Assembly (NCBI GenBank): GCA_017936665.1
Contig: JAGBFB010000018.1
Coordinates: forward strand, 124,001 to 188,000
From: Spirochaetaceae bacterium
Lineage (GTDB): Bacteria > Spirochaetota > Spirochaetia > Treponematales > Treponemataceae
Reading direction: 5' to 3'
Length of the DNA stretch: 64,000 nt
A program made the translations under genes and the position numbers. Shown one piece after another: positions 32,405 through 40,821 of the stretch (position 1 is the first letter of the stretch; every line of letters begins with the position of its first letter). Below the pieces are notes generated by a model. The model was not told the origin of the DNA and searched no databases. It saw only the letters and a list, made by a program, of their open reading frames with translations.

Positions 32405-32440
32405 AACCGCCAACGTCCTCTAAACAATTGGCGGCTTTTA
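32405..32440 (-). terminator. Rho-independent terminator after the HTH gene
   Basis: The minus strand reads GCCGCCAA, a 14-nt loop, then TTGGCGG followed by TTTTATTTTTT. The 7-bp GC-rich stem is at 32407-32413 and 32428-32434. It lies about 130 nt beyond the stop of the HTH gene, so the structured element at 32441-32526 would be part of that transcript. Confidence 0.65.
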
Positions 32441-32526
32441 ACCCAAATGTGGAGATGACCAAGTTGAGATTGGGCATTTCTCCGCAAGTCTAACAACTTG
32501 CTACCGAGTTTTGCAAGCAAAACTCG
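32441..32526 (-). ncRNA. Structured 3' region or small RNA candidate between HTH gene and terminator
   Basis: Three possible stems lie in 86 bp: a perfect 10-bp palindrome with a 2-nt centre (CGAGTTTTGC at 32505-32514 and its complement at 32517-32526), GCAAGT/ACTTGC (32484-32489 with 32496-32501), and CCCAA/TTGGG (32442-32446 with 32470-32474). No open frame with a start was seen. It matches no RNA family I recognise; an intergenic repeat element is equally possible. The 285-nt gap 32288-32572 contains this, the terminator and otherwise AT-rich sequence. Confidence 0.4.
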
Positions 32527-32572
32527 CTCAACTAAATATATACCTTGTTATGTTTTTTTGCAAGTAGAAATA

Positions 32573-32842
32573 TTATCTAAGACTTTCAATAGCCTGTTCT
32601 AATAAAGCAATTGTTTTTGCATTATCATTTTTAAATTTAAAATCTTTTTTTGTTACAAGATATTCTACAGACGTTTTTAAAACTCGAGCTATATTTACAG
32701 CCTGTTCAGCATTTGGAAGTCTATCTTTTGTTATCCATGACTGTAATGTATTGTAACTTTCATTTATAGCAGCAGCCAATTCTTTTTGAGAAATATTACA
32801 ATCATCTAATCTTTCACGAACATTTATCCAAAATGGTAACAT
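32573..32842 (-). CDS. Small XRE/CI-type HTH regulator, likely controller of the type III R-M operon
   Basis: 89 residues, almost entirely one Cro/CI-like helix-turn-helix domain (ISQKELAAAINESYNTLQSW at about 17-36, then LPNAEQAVNIARVL and TSVEYLV). There is no ligand-binding domain, much like restriction-modification controller proteins. It is divergent from the mod gene and shares a 140-bp intergenic region carrying four regularly spaced repeats. The start ATG has no clear Shine-Dalgarno sequence. That it represses or times mod/res expression is inference from size, orientation and the operator array. Confidence 0.82.
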   Translation of the reverse strand: MLPFWINVRERLDDCNISQKELAAAINESYNTLQSWITKDRLPNAEQAVNIARVLKTSVEYLVTKKDFKFKNDNAKTIALLEQAIESLR

Positions 32843-32857
32843 ATAAACAAAGGATAA

Positions 32858-32959
32858 TACATTTGGATTATATATTTACAACTATTGATACATATGGATT
32901 AAAGATTTATAATAATGATACAATTGGATTATTTTTTTAAAATTATATTCCAATTGGAA
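32858..32959. promoter_or_regulatory. Four-copy operator-like array with 30-31 bp period
   Basis: Cores CATTTGGA (32860), CATATGGA (32891), CAATTGGA (32921) and CAATTGGA (32951) are spaced 31, 30 and 30 bp, about three helical turns. The first three share TACAWWTGGATTA; the fourth is the full palindrome TTCCAATTGGAA. Copies 3 and 4 bracket a -10-like TATATT (32944-32949) in front of mod. Binding by the adjacent 89-residue regulator is inferred. Confidence 0.65.
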
Positions 32960-32982
32960 AAATAATTTAAGGAATACTTTCC

Positions 32983-34704
32983 ATGACACCCGAAACAGAA
33001 CAACAATACAAAAATCAAATTGCGACATTACAGTCAGAAATTGAAAAGCTAAAAAATCAGCAAACAAAAGCAATTCAGCGTGAAAAATACGGATTAAATT
33101 GGATAGATGTTCCAGAAGAATTTGATGAAAAAAGTAAAAACTCAATCCCAGTTTTAATTGAAGATAAAAACAAGGCGATTAAAAACGCAGACGGAAAGCC
33201 GACTCATATTTTAATAGAAGGCGACAATTACCACGCATTAACTTGTTTGAATTATACCCACGCAGGAAAAATTGATGTTATCTATATTGATCCGCCTTAT
33301 AACACAGGAAGCGACGGTTTTACATACAAAGACGCTAGATTTATGACAGAATTCCCAAACGGAAAAACCGTTCCAAAAGATGACCCACTTCGCCATAGTA
33401 CATGGCTTAGTTTTATGGAAAAACGATTGCGTCTTGCAAAAAATCTTTTAAGCGACAAAGGCGTGATTTTTATCAGTATTGATGATAACGAACAAGCGAA
33501 TTTGAAACTTTTGTGCGACAAGATTTTTGGGGAAAAGAATTTTGTAGGAACAATAACTTGGGAATCAACTACACAGCCGATAAATGCTGGTACTGCAAAA
33601 TTCCAACTTCAACAAAAAGTTGAATACATATTTTGTTATGCAAAAAATAAAAAAAAGAAACAGCAATTTATTTTGAATGAAATAGTAAAAGAAAATAAAT
33701 ATCCCCATGTAGGGAAATTTGGAAAATGTCGTTTTGAAATTATCGAAAAATCTGATGCAGGAAGTTACAAACGAGAAACAATGAAATTTCAAATTCTTGG
33801 ACAGTATCCTCGTGATGGAAAACGTTGGCAAATTGGAGAAATAACAGCTAGAGATTTGGAAAGAAGAGGAAGATTAGAGATTGTAGATGGCATTGTAAAA
33901 AAGGCTATTTACCCAGAAGACGAACTTGTTGAATCAAGCTTCGTACCTTTTTGGTCACATTATTCTTCTGATGAAGTTGGAACAGCTCAAAATGGCAAAG
34001 ACGAACTTAACGAAATTATAGGGTATGCAAGTGGGTTTGACACTGTAAAAACAGTACCATTGTTATCAGAACTTTTTTCACACTTTCCAAGTAAAATAAT
34101 TATCCTCGATTTTTTTGCTGGTTCGGGGACAACACTTCACGCAACAATGAAGCTCAATGCAGAAGACGGTGGAAATCGGCAATGTATTTTAGTTCAGCAA
34201 AAAGAAAATGATGCAAATATTTGTGAAACAATCACTTACGAACGAAATCGCAGAGTTATGCAAGGTTACACCAACGCAAAGGGCGAAGAAATTTCAGGTC
34301 TTGGAAACTCTTTAAAATATTACAAAACAGATTTTATTGGGAAAAATAAACCTGAAAAAGCAACTGATGAAGACAGAATTTCGCTTGCACAAAAGGCCGG
34401 ATATTTAATTTCTCTTGTAGAAAATACGCTAGAAGAAATTGAAACAAACGATTTTTATCAGATTTTCAGCGATGCAGAAGAAAATCAATTTACCGCAATC
34501 TACTTTAACGGCGACACAGAAAAATTTCCAGATTTTGTTCAATCAATTCAAGAAAAAAACAAAAAAACTATTGTTTACATTTTTACTTGGGGAAGCCCAG
34601 ACATTTTTGAAAACGAATTTGATGATTTATCAAACATTACAATCAAATCAATTCCCCAACCAATATTGGAAATCTACAAATCACTTATGAAAAACGAGGA
34701 ATAG
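32983..34704 (+). CDS. mod: Type III restriction-modification methyltransferase (Mod)
   Basis: 573 residues. It transfers a methyl group from S-adenosylmethionine to adenine-N6 at an asymmetric site and is the specificity subunit of the Mod-Res complex. The catalytic motif DPPYNTG (D103) comes before the SAM-binding motif DFFAGSGTT (from D376), the beta-class order typical of type III Mod and related N6-adenine enzymes. Residues about 190-340 between them should be the target recognition domain. The N-terminus begins with a short coiled coil (about 5-30). AAGGA lies upstream of the ATG. No simple-sequence repeat that could switch the gene was seen. The stop is 3 nt before res. Confidence 0.95.
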   Translation: MTPETEQQYKNQIATLQSEIEKLKNQQTKAIQREKYGLNWIDVPEEFDEKSKNSIPVLIEDKNKAIKNADGKPTHILIEGDNYHALTCLNYTHAGKIDVIYIDPPYNTGSDGFTYKDARFMTEFPNGKTVPKDDPLRHSTWLSFMEKRLRLAKNLLSDKGVIFISIDDNEQANLKLLCDKIFGEKNFVGTITWESTTQPINAGTAKFQLQQKVEYIFCYAKNKKKKQQFILNEIVKENKYPHVGKFGKCRFEIIEKSDAGSYKRETMKFQILGQYPRDGKRWQIGEITARDLERRGRLEIVDGIVKKAIYPEDELVESSFVPFWSHYSSDEVGTAQNGKDELNEIIGYASGFDTVKTVPLLSELFSHFPSKIIILDFFAGSGTTLHATMKLNAEDGGNRQCILVQQKENDANICETITYERNRRVMQGYTNAKGEEISGLGNSLKYYKTDFIGKNKPEKATDEDRISLAQKAGYLISLVENTLEEIETNDFYQIFSDAEENQFTAIYFNGDTEKFPDFVQSIQEKNKKTIVYIFTWGSPDIFENEFDDLSNITIKSIPQPILEIYKSLMKNEE

Positions 34705-34707
34705 AAG

Positions 34708-37464
34708 ATGAAGCCTTTGGAATTTCAACAAAAAGCAATAGAAGAACTCACAGCAAAATTTAAAACTTTATGGAATACAAATGAATCTAGCCAACTTATC
34801 TTAAAATCTCCTACAGGAAGTGGAAAAACTTTTATGACCACAAGTTTTATCAATCAACTTGATAATGAACCAGATTGGCAAAATGATGTGGCTTTTGTTT
34901 GGATTACTTTTTCTGAAGAATTGGCTTTGCAAAGTCGTGATAAATACAGACAATATTTTTTTGGCAATTTAAATAATCAACTTTTGACCACAGAAGACAT
35001 AAAACAAGGAGAACTTTTTTCAAACGATATTTTGTTCATCAACTGGCAAAAACTTGTTTCAAAAAAAGCAGAAAACAGAGTTTTACGTCGCCCAGAAGAT
35101 GAAAGAAATTTCAAAGAAAACGGCTATTATTTTGAAGATGTAATTGAAAACACACAAAAAGCCAATCGCAATCTTGTTTTGATAATTGATGAAAGCCACA
35201 AGAACGTAACAGATTCAGCAAATAGAGATGTTATTTCAAAAATAAATCCAAAAATCATTTTAAAAGTTTCTGCCACTCCCTTTAATGATGAAAAAGAAGA
35301 AGATGATTTTTATGCTCTAAAAGGTCGTGAAAAAGCTGACATTGTGGAAGTAAAGCGTGAAGATGTTGTTGCAGAAGGTTTAATCAAACAAAAAATTGTT
35401 TGTCAAACAGAAGAAGAACTTTCTACTCACAAAGGACAAGACTTAGACGAATTAATGTTACAACTTGCTATTGAACGCAGAAATCAAGTTGCAGCAGAAT
35501 GGCAAAAACTTGGAAAAAATATAAATCCTCTTGTTTTGATTCAACTTCCAAATGATGATTCAGAACTTGAAAAACAAGGTGTTGCCACAAAAGAAACTGT
35601 TGTCCGCAATTATTTGAAAAATCAAGGAATCTCGGACAATAAAATTGCTTCTTGGTTTGACGCAAAAAAAGAAAACTTAGATTTTATTACCCAAGATGAT
35701 TGTCCAGTTGATTTTTTACTTTTTAAACTTGCCGCAGGAACTGGTTGGGATTGTCCTAGAGCTCATATTCTTGTGATGTATCGTGAAATTAAAAAATCAG
35801 TTTTTCATACTCAAACTTTAGGGCGAATCTTGCGTATGCCAGTTGTGGACACATCTTTGAATAATGAACTTTTGACAACTGGATATTTGTACACAAATCA
35901 CAAACGAAATGAAGTTGGAATTCCAGAACAGGACGGAAAAAACAGACTGAAAGTTTTTACAAACGAAGTTTCTACAACTGTAAAAAAAGAATTGCTTGTT
36001 ATTCAAACACAAAATGAATTAAAAGACAGTTTTGATACTGTATTTGAAACATCTGGAGAAACTGTATCGGAAGAAATTAAGACACAACTTATGGAAGAAA
36101 TTCATCAGTCCGTTAAAAAATTAATTTCAACTGTAGAATTTCAAACTGATGAAGGAAAGAAAGATTTAGAAAATCATAAAAATATTTCAGAAGAAATTAC
36201 TCAAAAGACAGCTGAAACAAAACAAGAAATTGAGCAAATAATAAAAACACAGTTGCAAGGAAAAATTTCCAATTCTATTTTTGAACAAATTCAGAAAACA
36301 ACAAACGAAATTGTAGAAAAAGTTGAATCTGTTTCAAAAAATGAAACAGAGACAGAGTTTATTCTTGATCCATGTTTAAAATCAGATTTTCTTTCTCGAG
36401 CAGATTATGGAGATATCGGAAAAGTCAGCGTGTTCCAAAAATATTTTATTGAATCAATGAATGAATATTTTGGAATTGATAATAACGCGATTATGCAGGA
36501 CAGCTCCAAACTTCTTGAAGCCAAAGGAATTTCTCTTTCTAAAGAATTAACTCAAGAAGTTATGGCAAATGCAATTTATCACAGCGAAAATACAACAACA
36601 GATGATGAACTTGGTAAAAATATTAAAATCGATATTTCTGCAAATGATGTTGATAAAAATTTCACTTGGAATTGTTATGAAATTCTTGGGGAACAGACAG
36701 AAGAAGATGCAAAAATTGCAAACAGAGCTCGTTCTTGGGGACCTTTTAAAGAAGCTTTGCGTCAATGGTTCAAAAAATATGCTTTTCCTTACAATACGCT
36801 AGACGAAGCATACAGAATCTTTTTGAATGATACATTTAAAATTCAAAGCGTTTTTAAACAAGCAATTACTTATAGCTTAAAAAAATATCGCCCAGTTCTT
36901 AATTCATTTATAAATGAAAGAATTGAAAAAGATGTAGTTTCTGTGCCTTTCTCTATAAAATCTCATTATCCGTTTACAGATGAATACGAAATTTACGAAT
37001 GTAAAAAAAGTATTACACAGCCATTTTATTTACGAAAAGAATATAAAGGACGTGAAAATGAAACATCGTTCATAAAATATTTGGAAGAATCGCCCGAATT
37101 AGATTGGTGGTTTAAAAATGGTGACAGCGGAAAAGAATTCTTTGGAATAAAATATTTTGACACAACAGAGCAAACGAACAGATTATTTTATCCTGATTGG
37201 ATTATTAAACTTGATGACGGAAGAATTTGTATTTTAGACACAAAGGGTGGAAATACGGCAAGTTCTCAAGAAACAAAAGATAAAGCCGAAGAATTACAAC
37301 GCCGAATTAATTTGCTAAATCAGACAAGTAAAATAAAATACTGTGGCGGAATTGTAATCTTTGCAAATGGACAATGGTATATAAATGATTGCGAAGAATA
37401 CAACTATTCTGGAAGTGATTTAGCAAGTTTAGGTTGGAAAACTTTAGCGTGGAAGAGTTTGTAG
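34708..37464 (+). CDS. res: Type III restriction endonuclease subunit (Res), SF2 helicase plus nuclease
   Basis: 918 residues. Forms the ATP-dependent nuclease with Mod and cuts unmodified DNA. Helicase motifs: Walker A SPTGSGKT (K40), Walker B DESH (161-164), motif III SATPF, and motifs V/VI in AAGTGWDCPR and QTLGRILRMP. Residues about 440-560 form a long charged coiled-coil-like stretch. The C-terminal nuclease fits the PD-(D/E)XK pattern: YPDWIIKL (D830) followed by LDTKGG (D844, K846). All motifs look intact, so the system is probably active. GAGGA precedes the ATG; the gene is coupled to mod. Confidence 0.95.
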   Translation: MKPLEFQQKAIEELTAKFKTLWNTNESSQLILKSPTGSGKTFMTTSFINQLDNEPDWQNDVAFVWITFSEELALQSRDKYRQYFFGNLNNQLLTTEDIKQGELFSNDILFINWQKLVSKKAENRVLRRPEDERNFKENGYYFEDVIENTQKANRNLVLIIDESHKNVTDSANRDVISKINPKIILKVSATPFNDEKEEDDFYALKGREKADIVEVKREDVVAEGLIKQKIVCQTEEELSTHKGQDLDELMLQLAIERRNQVAAEWQKLGKNINPLVLIQLPNDDSELEKQGVATKETVVRNYLKNQGISDNKIASWFDAKKENLDFITQDDCPVDFLLFKLAAGTGWDCPRAHILVMYREIKKSVFHTQTLGRILRMPVVDTSLNNELLTTGYLYTNHKRNEVGIPEQDGKNRLKVFTNEVSTTVKKELLVIQTQNELKDSFDTVFETSGETVSEEIKTQLMEEIHQSVKKLISTVEFQTDEGKKDLENHKNISEEITQKTAETKQEIEQIIKTQLQGKISNSIFEQIQKTTNEIVEKVESVSKNETETEFILDPCLKSDFLSRADYGDIGKVSVFQKYFIESMNEYFGIDNNAIMQDSSKLLEAKGISLSKELTQEVMANAIYHSENTTTDDELGKNIKIDISANDVDKNFTWNCYEILGEQTEEDAKIANRARSWGPFKEALRQWFKKYAFPYNTLDEAYRIFLNDTFKIQSVFKQAITYSLKKYRPVLNSFINERIEKDVVSVPFSIKSHYPFTDEYEIYECKKSITQPFYLRKEYKGRENETSFIKYLEESPELDWWFKNGDSGKEFFGIKYFDTTEQTNRLFYPDWIIKLDDGRICILDTKGGNTASSQETKDKAEELQRRINLLNQTSKIKYCGGIVIFANGQWYINDCEEYNYSGSDLASLGWKTLAWKSL

Positions 37465-37495
37465 TTTTGATTATTTAAGTTACAAATCATAACAA

Positions 37496-37547
37496 TTTTT
37501 GAATATAATCAATAAATATTATAATATTTATTGATTATATTCAAAAA
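37496..37547. repeat. Perfect 52-bp AT-rich palindrome upstream of the AAA_14 ATPase
   Basis: Two 26-bp arms are exact reverse complements with no spacer, centre between 37521 and 37522. The central AATATTATAATATT recurs at 37547-37560, immediately before the ATPase start at 37566. It may be a cruciform, an operator, or an AT-rich terminator for the res transcript (the right arm ends in A, the left begins with T). Confidence 0.85.
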
Positions 37548-37565
37548 ATATTATAATATTTTATT

Positions 37566-38711
37566 ATGAGTGAAATACAAAGAGATTTAAAAGCAGTTTT
37601 AGACTCAAAAATTGGTAAGGGAAAAGTCCTTTTATTAATTGGACCTCGTCAAGTTGGAAAAACAACACTTTTAAAAAATATGCTTGAATCTGTTTCTACA
37701 GAAAAAAAAGTGCAATTTTGGAATTGCGACGAAAGTGATGTAAGACAGTTTCTTTCAGAAGCTAATTCAGCAAAATTAAAATCCTTTGTAGGAAATTCTG
37801 ATTTTATAGTTATTGATGAAGCTCAGCGTGTAAAAGATATTGGCCTTACAATAAAACTTCTTCATGATTCTTTTCCAAATGTTCAGCTTGCGGTAACAGG
37901 TTCGTCATCGTTAGACTTATCAAATTCAATAAATGAACCATTGACTGGAAGAAAATTTGAATATAATCTTTTTCCATTTTCAACAAATGAACTTGTAAAT
38001 CATACTTCAATGCTAGAAGAAATGAGACTGTTAAAAAATAGGCTTGTTTATGGATTTTATCCTGACGTTGTAAATAATCCCAGCGAAGAAAAGGAAATCC
38101 TAACAAACATTGTAAACAGTTATCTTTATAAAGACGTTTTTGAATTTCAAGATATTAGAAAATCTTCTGTAATAGAAAAATTGGTTCAAGCTTTGGCTTT
38201 GCAGGTTGGAATTGAAGTTTCGTTTAATGAACTTGGAAATCTTTTGGGAATTGATACTGTAACTGTTCAGCGTTATGTTGATTTACTTGAAAAGGCTTAT
38301 GTAGTTTTTCATATTCGGTCCTATAGTCGTAATGTTCGTAATGAATTGAAGAAAAGTATAAAAATCTATTTTTATGATAACGGAGTTCGTAATTCTGTAA
38401 TTTCTAATTTTTCACCTGTTGAGATAAGAAGTGATATAGGCGCTCTTTGGGAAAACTTTTTAATTAGTGAAAGAATAAAGAATAATGCATATCATAACAA
38501 AAATGCAAAATATTATTTTTGGAGAACAACTCAGAAACAAGAAATTGATTTTATAGAAGAAGTTGAACAAAATCTTTTTGCTTATGAGTTTAAATACAAT
38601 CCAAAAAAAGCAAATTCAAAATGCCCACTTACTTTTTCAAATAATTATCCAAATGTTCCGTTTGATGTAATTACTTATGAAAATTACATGGATTTTGTAC
38701 GAAAGAAATAA
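37566..38711 (+). CDS. AAA_14/DUF4143 ATPase
   Basis: 381 residues. N-terminal P-loop ATPase with Walker A GPRQVGKTT (K32), Walker B FIVIDEAQ, and a sensor-like VTGSSSLDLS, followed by the family signature LTGRKFEYNLFPFS. The C-terminal DUF4143 part includes an EIDFIEE...YEFKY arrangement recalling PD-(D/E)XK nuclease folds. Such ATPases are common, often multicopy and frequently found near mobile or defence genes, but their function is not established. It follows the type III system by about 100 nt on the same strand behind its own palindromic upstream region, so it is probably a separate transcription unit in the same island. Confidence 0.92.
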   Translation: MSEIQRDLKAVLDSKIGKGKVLLLIGPRQVGKTTLLKNMLESVSTEKKVQFWNCDESDVRQFLSEANSAKLKSFVGNSDFIVIDEAQRVKDIGLTIKLLHDSFPNVQLAVTGSSSLDLSNSINEPLTGRKFEYNLFPFSTNELVNHTSMLEEMRLLKNRLVYGFYPDVVNNPSEEKEILTNIVNSYLYKDVFEFQDIRKSSVIEKLVQALALQVGIEVSFNELGNLLGIDTVTVQRYVDLLEKAYVVFHIRSYSRNVRNELKKSIKIYFYDNGVRNSVISNFSPVEIRSDIGALWENFLISERIKNNAYHNKNAKYYFWRTTQKQEIDFIEEVEQNLFAYEFKYNPKKANSKCPLTFSNNYPNVPFDVITYENYMDFVRKK

Positions 38712-38734
38712 AAAACTATTATTTCCCTACCTTC

Positions 38735-39391
38735 TCACTTCCCCACTCTCGAATACCGATTCGGTAACCCTGCTTCTTCTCGTTGACGATGGCTTTCAAG
38801 TTGATATTCTACCATTTTTGAAAAAACATCTAGTAAAACTTCTGGTGCGTCTTCTGGGGTGATTTTTACAACTTCGTTGGTTTGCAATTCTTTTATCAAA
38901 TAATAGCAAGATTCAATAGAAGACAAACATTCTTCGGCAGGTTGTTTTTTGAATTTAAATTGAGAACGATATCCTGCCCTAAAAGAAATTTTAGGAATTT
39001 CATGTAAGTTTGGAGAAAGATTAAGCATTTTTTTGGCTAAAGGCCAAGTTGCGTCTAACACAATTACTAAAAGTTTTTTATTTGTTCCAAGTTCAATTTT
39101 TAACGCTGGATTACTAGCAGTCCAAGCATTTTCATCTGGATAAAGCAATACGGGATAGTATTGTTCATCTGAAAGCAATTCTAAAAGTCGCTTGTTTTCA
39201 GTAAAATCTATCCCAATAATAATTTCTGAATCAATCAAAGCGATATTTGTAAGTCGCCCCGTACCTGTTTTTTGCTTAAAAGCTTCTTTGGGATGCATTA
39301 AAATCACAAATTTAATTCCACAGTCAAAGGGATTTATATATTTACAATAACAAGATTTTTCTGGTCTAAAACATCTATAGCATTTACTCAT
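38735..39391 (-). CDS. DTW-domain protein, probable tRNA aminocarboxypropyltransferase
   Basis: 218 residues. Starts with a cysteine cluster (CYRCFRPEKSCYC, about 4-16) of the kind that binds zinc, followed by the TGTGRL segment and the DTW-like motif DATWPLAKKM near residue 112. DTW enzymes such as TapT add the acp group from S-adenosylmethionine to a uridine in tRNA. No ribosome binding site is visible; TATAAT lies only 6 nt before the ATG, suggesting a leaderless transcript. The gene converges on the AAA_14 gene with 23 nt between them and is divergent from the DUF308 gene. Confidence 0.9.
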   Translation of the reverse strand: MSKCYRCFRPEKSCYCKYINPFDCGIKFVILMHPKEAFKQKTGTGRLTNIALIDSEIIIGIDFTENKRLLELLSDEQYYPVLLYPDENAWTASNPALKIELGTNKKLLVIVLDATWPLAKKMLNLSPNLHEIPKISFRAGYRSQFKFKKQPAEECLSSIESCYYLIKELQTNEVVKITPEDAPEVLLDVFSKMVEYQLESHRQREEAGLPNRYSRVGK

Positions 39392-39397
39392 GGCAAA

Positions 39398-39426
39398 ATT
39401 ATAGCGTAAAAATAAAAATTATGTTA
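39398..39426 (-). promoter_or_regulatory. Candidate leaderless promoter of the DTW gene
   Basis: On the minus strand TATAAT (39403-39398) has 17 nt to a poor -35 (TAACAT, 39426-39421). Initiation about 7 nt downstream of the -10 would fall on the ATG at 39391. Confidence 0.4.
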
Positions 39427-39484
39427 TATTTAAAGTATCTTAGAATCAATTTTAAACAAAATATTCTATATTTTTGGAGGAAAT

Positions 39485-40069
39485 ATGACCCCTGCAATGC
39501 GTAAAACATATATCGGAATTGGAGTTTTAGCCATAATAATTGGATTGATGATGTTGATAGTTCCTCATCAATGTATAAAAGCAATCGTTATTATTCTTGG
39601 AGTTTTCTCTGTTGCAAACGGAGTTTACAATTTATTTGCAATTCGTAGATTAATTGCTGATTCAGACTTTGCAATTACAATCACCATAAGAGGAATAATA
39701 AGCATCATAGTTGGACTATTAGCAATTTTACTTCCCTTAATTTTTGCTGGCGTAATATGGACAATCATGGTTTACATTTTAGCTTTTTATTTGTTAATTT
39801 CTAGTGGAATGGAAATTTACGGAGCAACCAAAATGAAGAAGGTTGGAATAAATACAAAACCATACATTGCCGAAATTATTGGTTCTATTATTATTGCATT
39901 AATCCTTTTAATAATACCAGCTGAAATTGGAACATTAATTGTTCGTTTACTAGGAATTGCAATTATGATTGTAGGAATTGGATTACTTTTTTTTGAAACA
40001 AGAAACAAAACTCTCATTGTTTATGCTGAAGAAGTTCCAAACGACCCTAACGAATCAAATAACTCATAA
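39485..40069 (+). CDS. HdeD/DUF308-family inner-membrane protein
   Basis: 194 residues with about six membrane helices in pairs, separated by very short loops (NLFAIRRLIADSD, MKKVGINTKP), which is the DUF308 pattern. HdeD in E. coli is linked to acid resistance; the role here is unknown. The hydrophilic tail is acidic and Asn-rich. GGAGG lies 6 nt before the ATG, and the stop is 2 nt before the SpoU methyltransferase start, so the two are cotranscribed. Confidence 0.88.
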   Translation: MTPAMRKTYIGIGVLAIIIGLMMLIVPHQCIKAIVIILGVFSVANGVYNLFAIRRLIADSDFAITITIRGIISIIVGLLAILLPLIFAGVIWTIMVYILAFYLLISSGMEIYGATKMKKVGINTKPYIAEIIGSIIIALILLIIPAEIGTLIVRLLGIAIMIVGIGLLFFETRNKTLIVYAEEVPNDPNESNNS

Positions 40070-40071
40070 AT

Positions 40072-40818
40072 ATGAAAAATAAACAAAAACATGAATTAGC
40101 GGTTTGTGGATTAGAAGCCGTAAAATCCCTTGAAAAAAACAATCCACAAAAAATTAAACGATTATATTTCTCTTCTGAAAAAGCACCTTTATTTGGTGGA
40201 TTGTGTAAAAAACTTGCATCACAAAAAATTCCATACAATCAAGTGGAAGAAAAAGAATTAGAAAAAATCTGTGGAAGCGTTCATCATCAAGGCATTGTTG
40301 CTATGATTGATTTTCCAAAAATTAATTCAGTTTCAAAAAATGAAATTTCTGAATGGAAAAAAAATTCTGAACACGCAATTTTACTTGATAGAATTGGTAA
40401 TGCAAACAATTTTGGTGCAATTATCCGAAGTGCTTCTTTTTTTGGTATAAAAAATATTATTATTCCACAAGATGAAAAACAAACTTCTGTTACAACAAGT
40501 TCATACAGAATTGCACAAGGTGGCATGGAATTTGTAAATATTTATACTTGTAAATCCTCTTCTGAATTTTTAAGAACCGAAAAAGAAAATTTTGTAATAA
40601 TTGGAACAGATTTACAGGCAAAAAAATCAGTTAGTGAACTGCAATCCATCTGTAAAAACAAAAATGCCCTCATCGTTTTAGGAAACGAAGAAAAGGGCAT
40701 TTCTGAATCTGTAAGAAAACTTTGTGATGAACTTATTATAATTCCTGCAAAAACCTCTATGGATAGCCTAAATGTAGCACAAGCCTCTTCTATTATTTTT
40801 TACGAACTTACGAAATAG
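40072..40818 (+). CDS. TrmH/SpoU-family RNA 2'-O-methyltransferase
   Basis: 248 residues. Has an N-terminal substrate-binding domain (HHQGIVAMIDF near 65) and the SPOUT knot motifs: LLDRIGNANNFGAIIRSA (motif 1), VLGNEEKGIS (motif 2) and IPAKTSMDSLNVAQASSI (motif 3). These bind S-adenosylmethionine and methylate ribose in rRNA or tRNA. The motif set is closest to the TrmH/RlmB group, but the target nucleotide cannot be assigned. It is coupled to the DUF308 gene and converges on ftsK with 3 nt between them. Confidence 0.92.
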   Translation: MKNKQKHELAVCGLEAVKSLEKNNPQKIKRLYFSSEKAPLFGGLCKKLASQKIPYNQVEEKELEKICGSVHHQGIVAMIDFPKINSVSKNEISEWKKNSEHAILLDRIGNANNFGAIIRSASFFGIKNIIIPQDEKQTSVTTSSYRIAQGGMEFVNIYTCKSSSEFLRTEKENFVIIGTDLQAKKSVSELQSICKNKNALIVLGNEEKGISESVRKLCDELIIIPAKTSMDSLNVAQASSIIFYELTK

Positions 40819-40821
40819 TTT

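Noticed and set aside
32983-34704. Phase-variable mod gene (phasevarion)
   Set aside because: No homopolymer or short tandem repeat of switching length was seen in mod or its 5' region; A runs are common in this AT-rich DNA.
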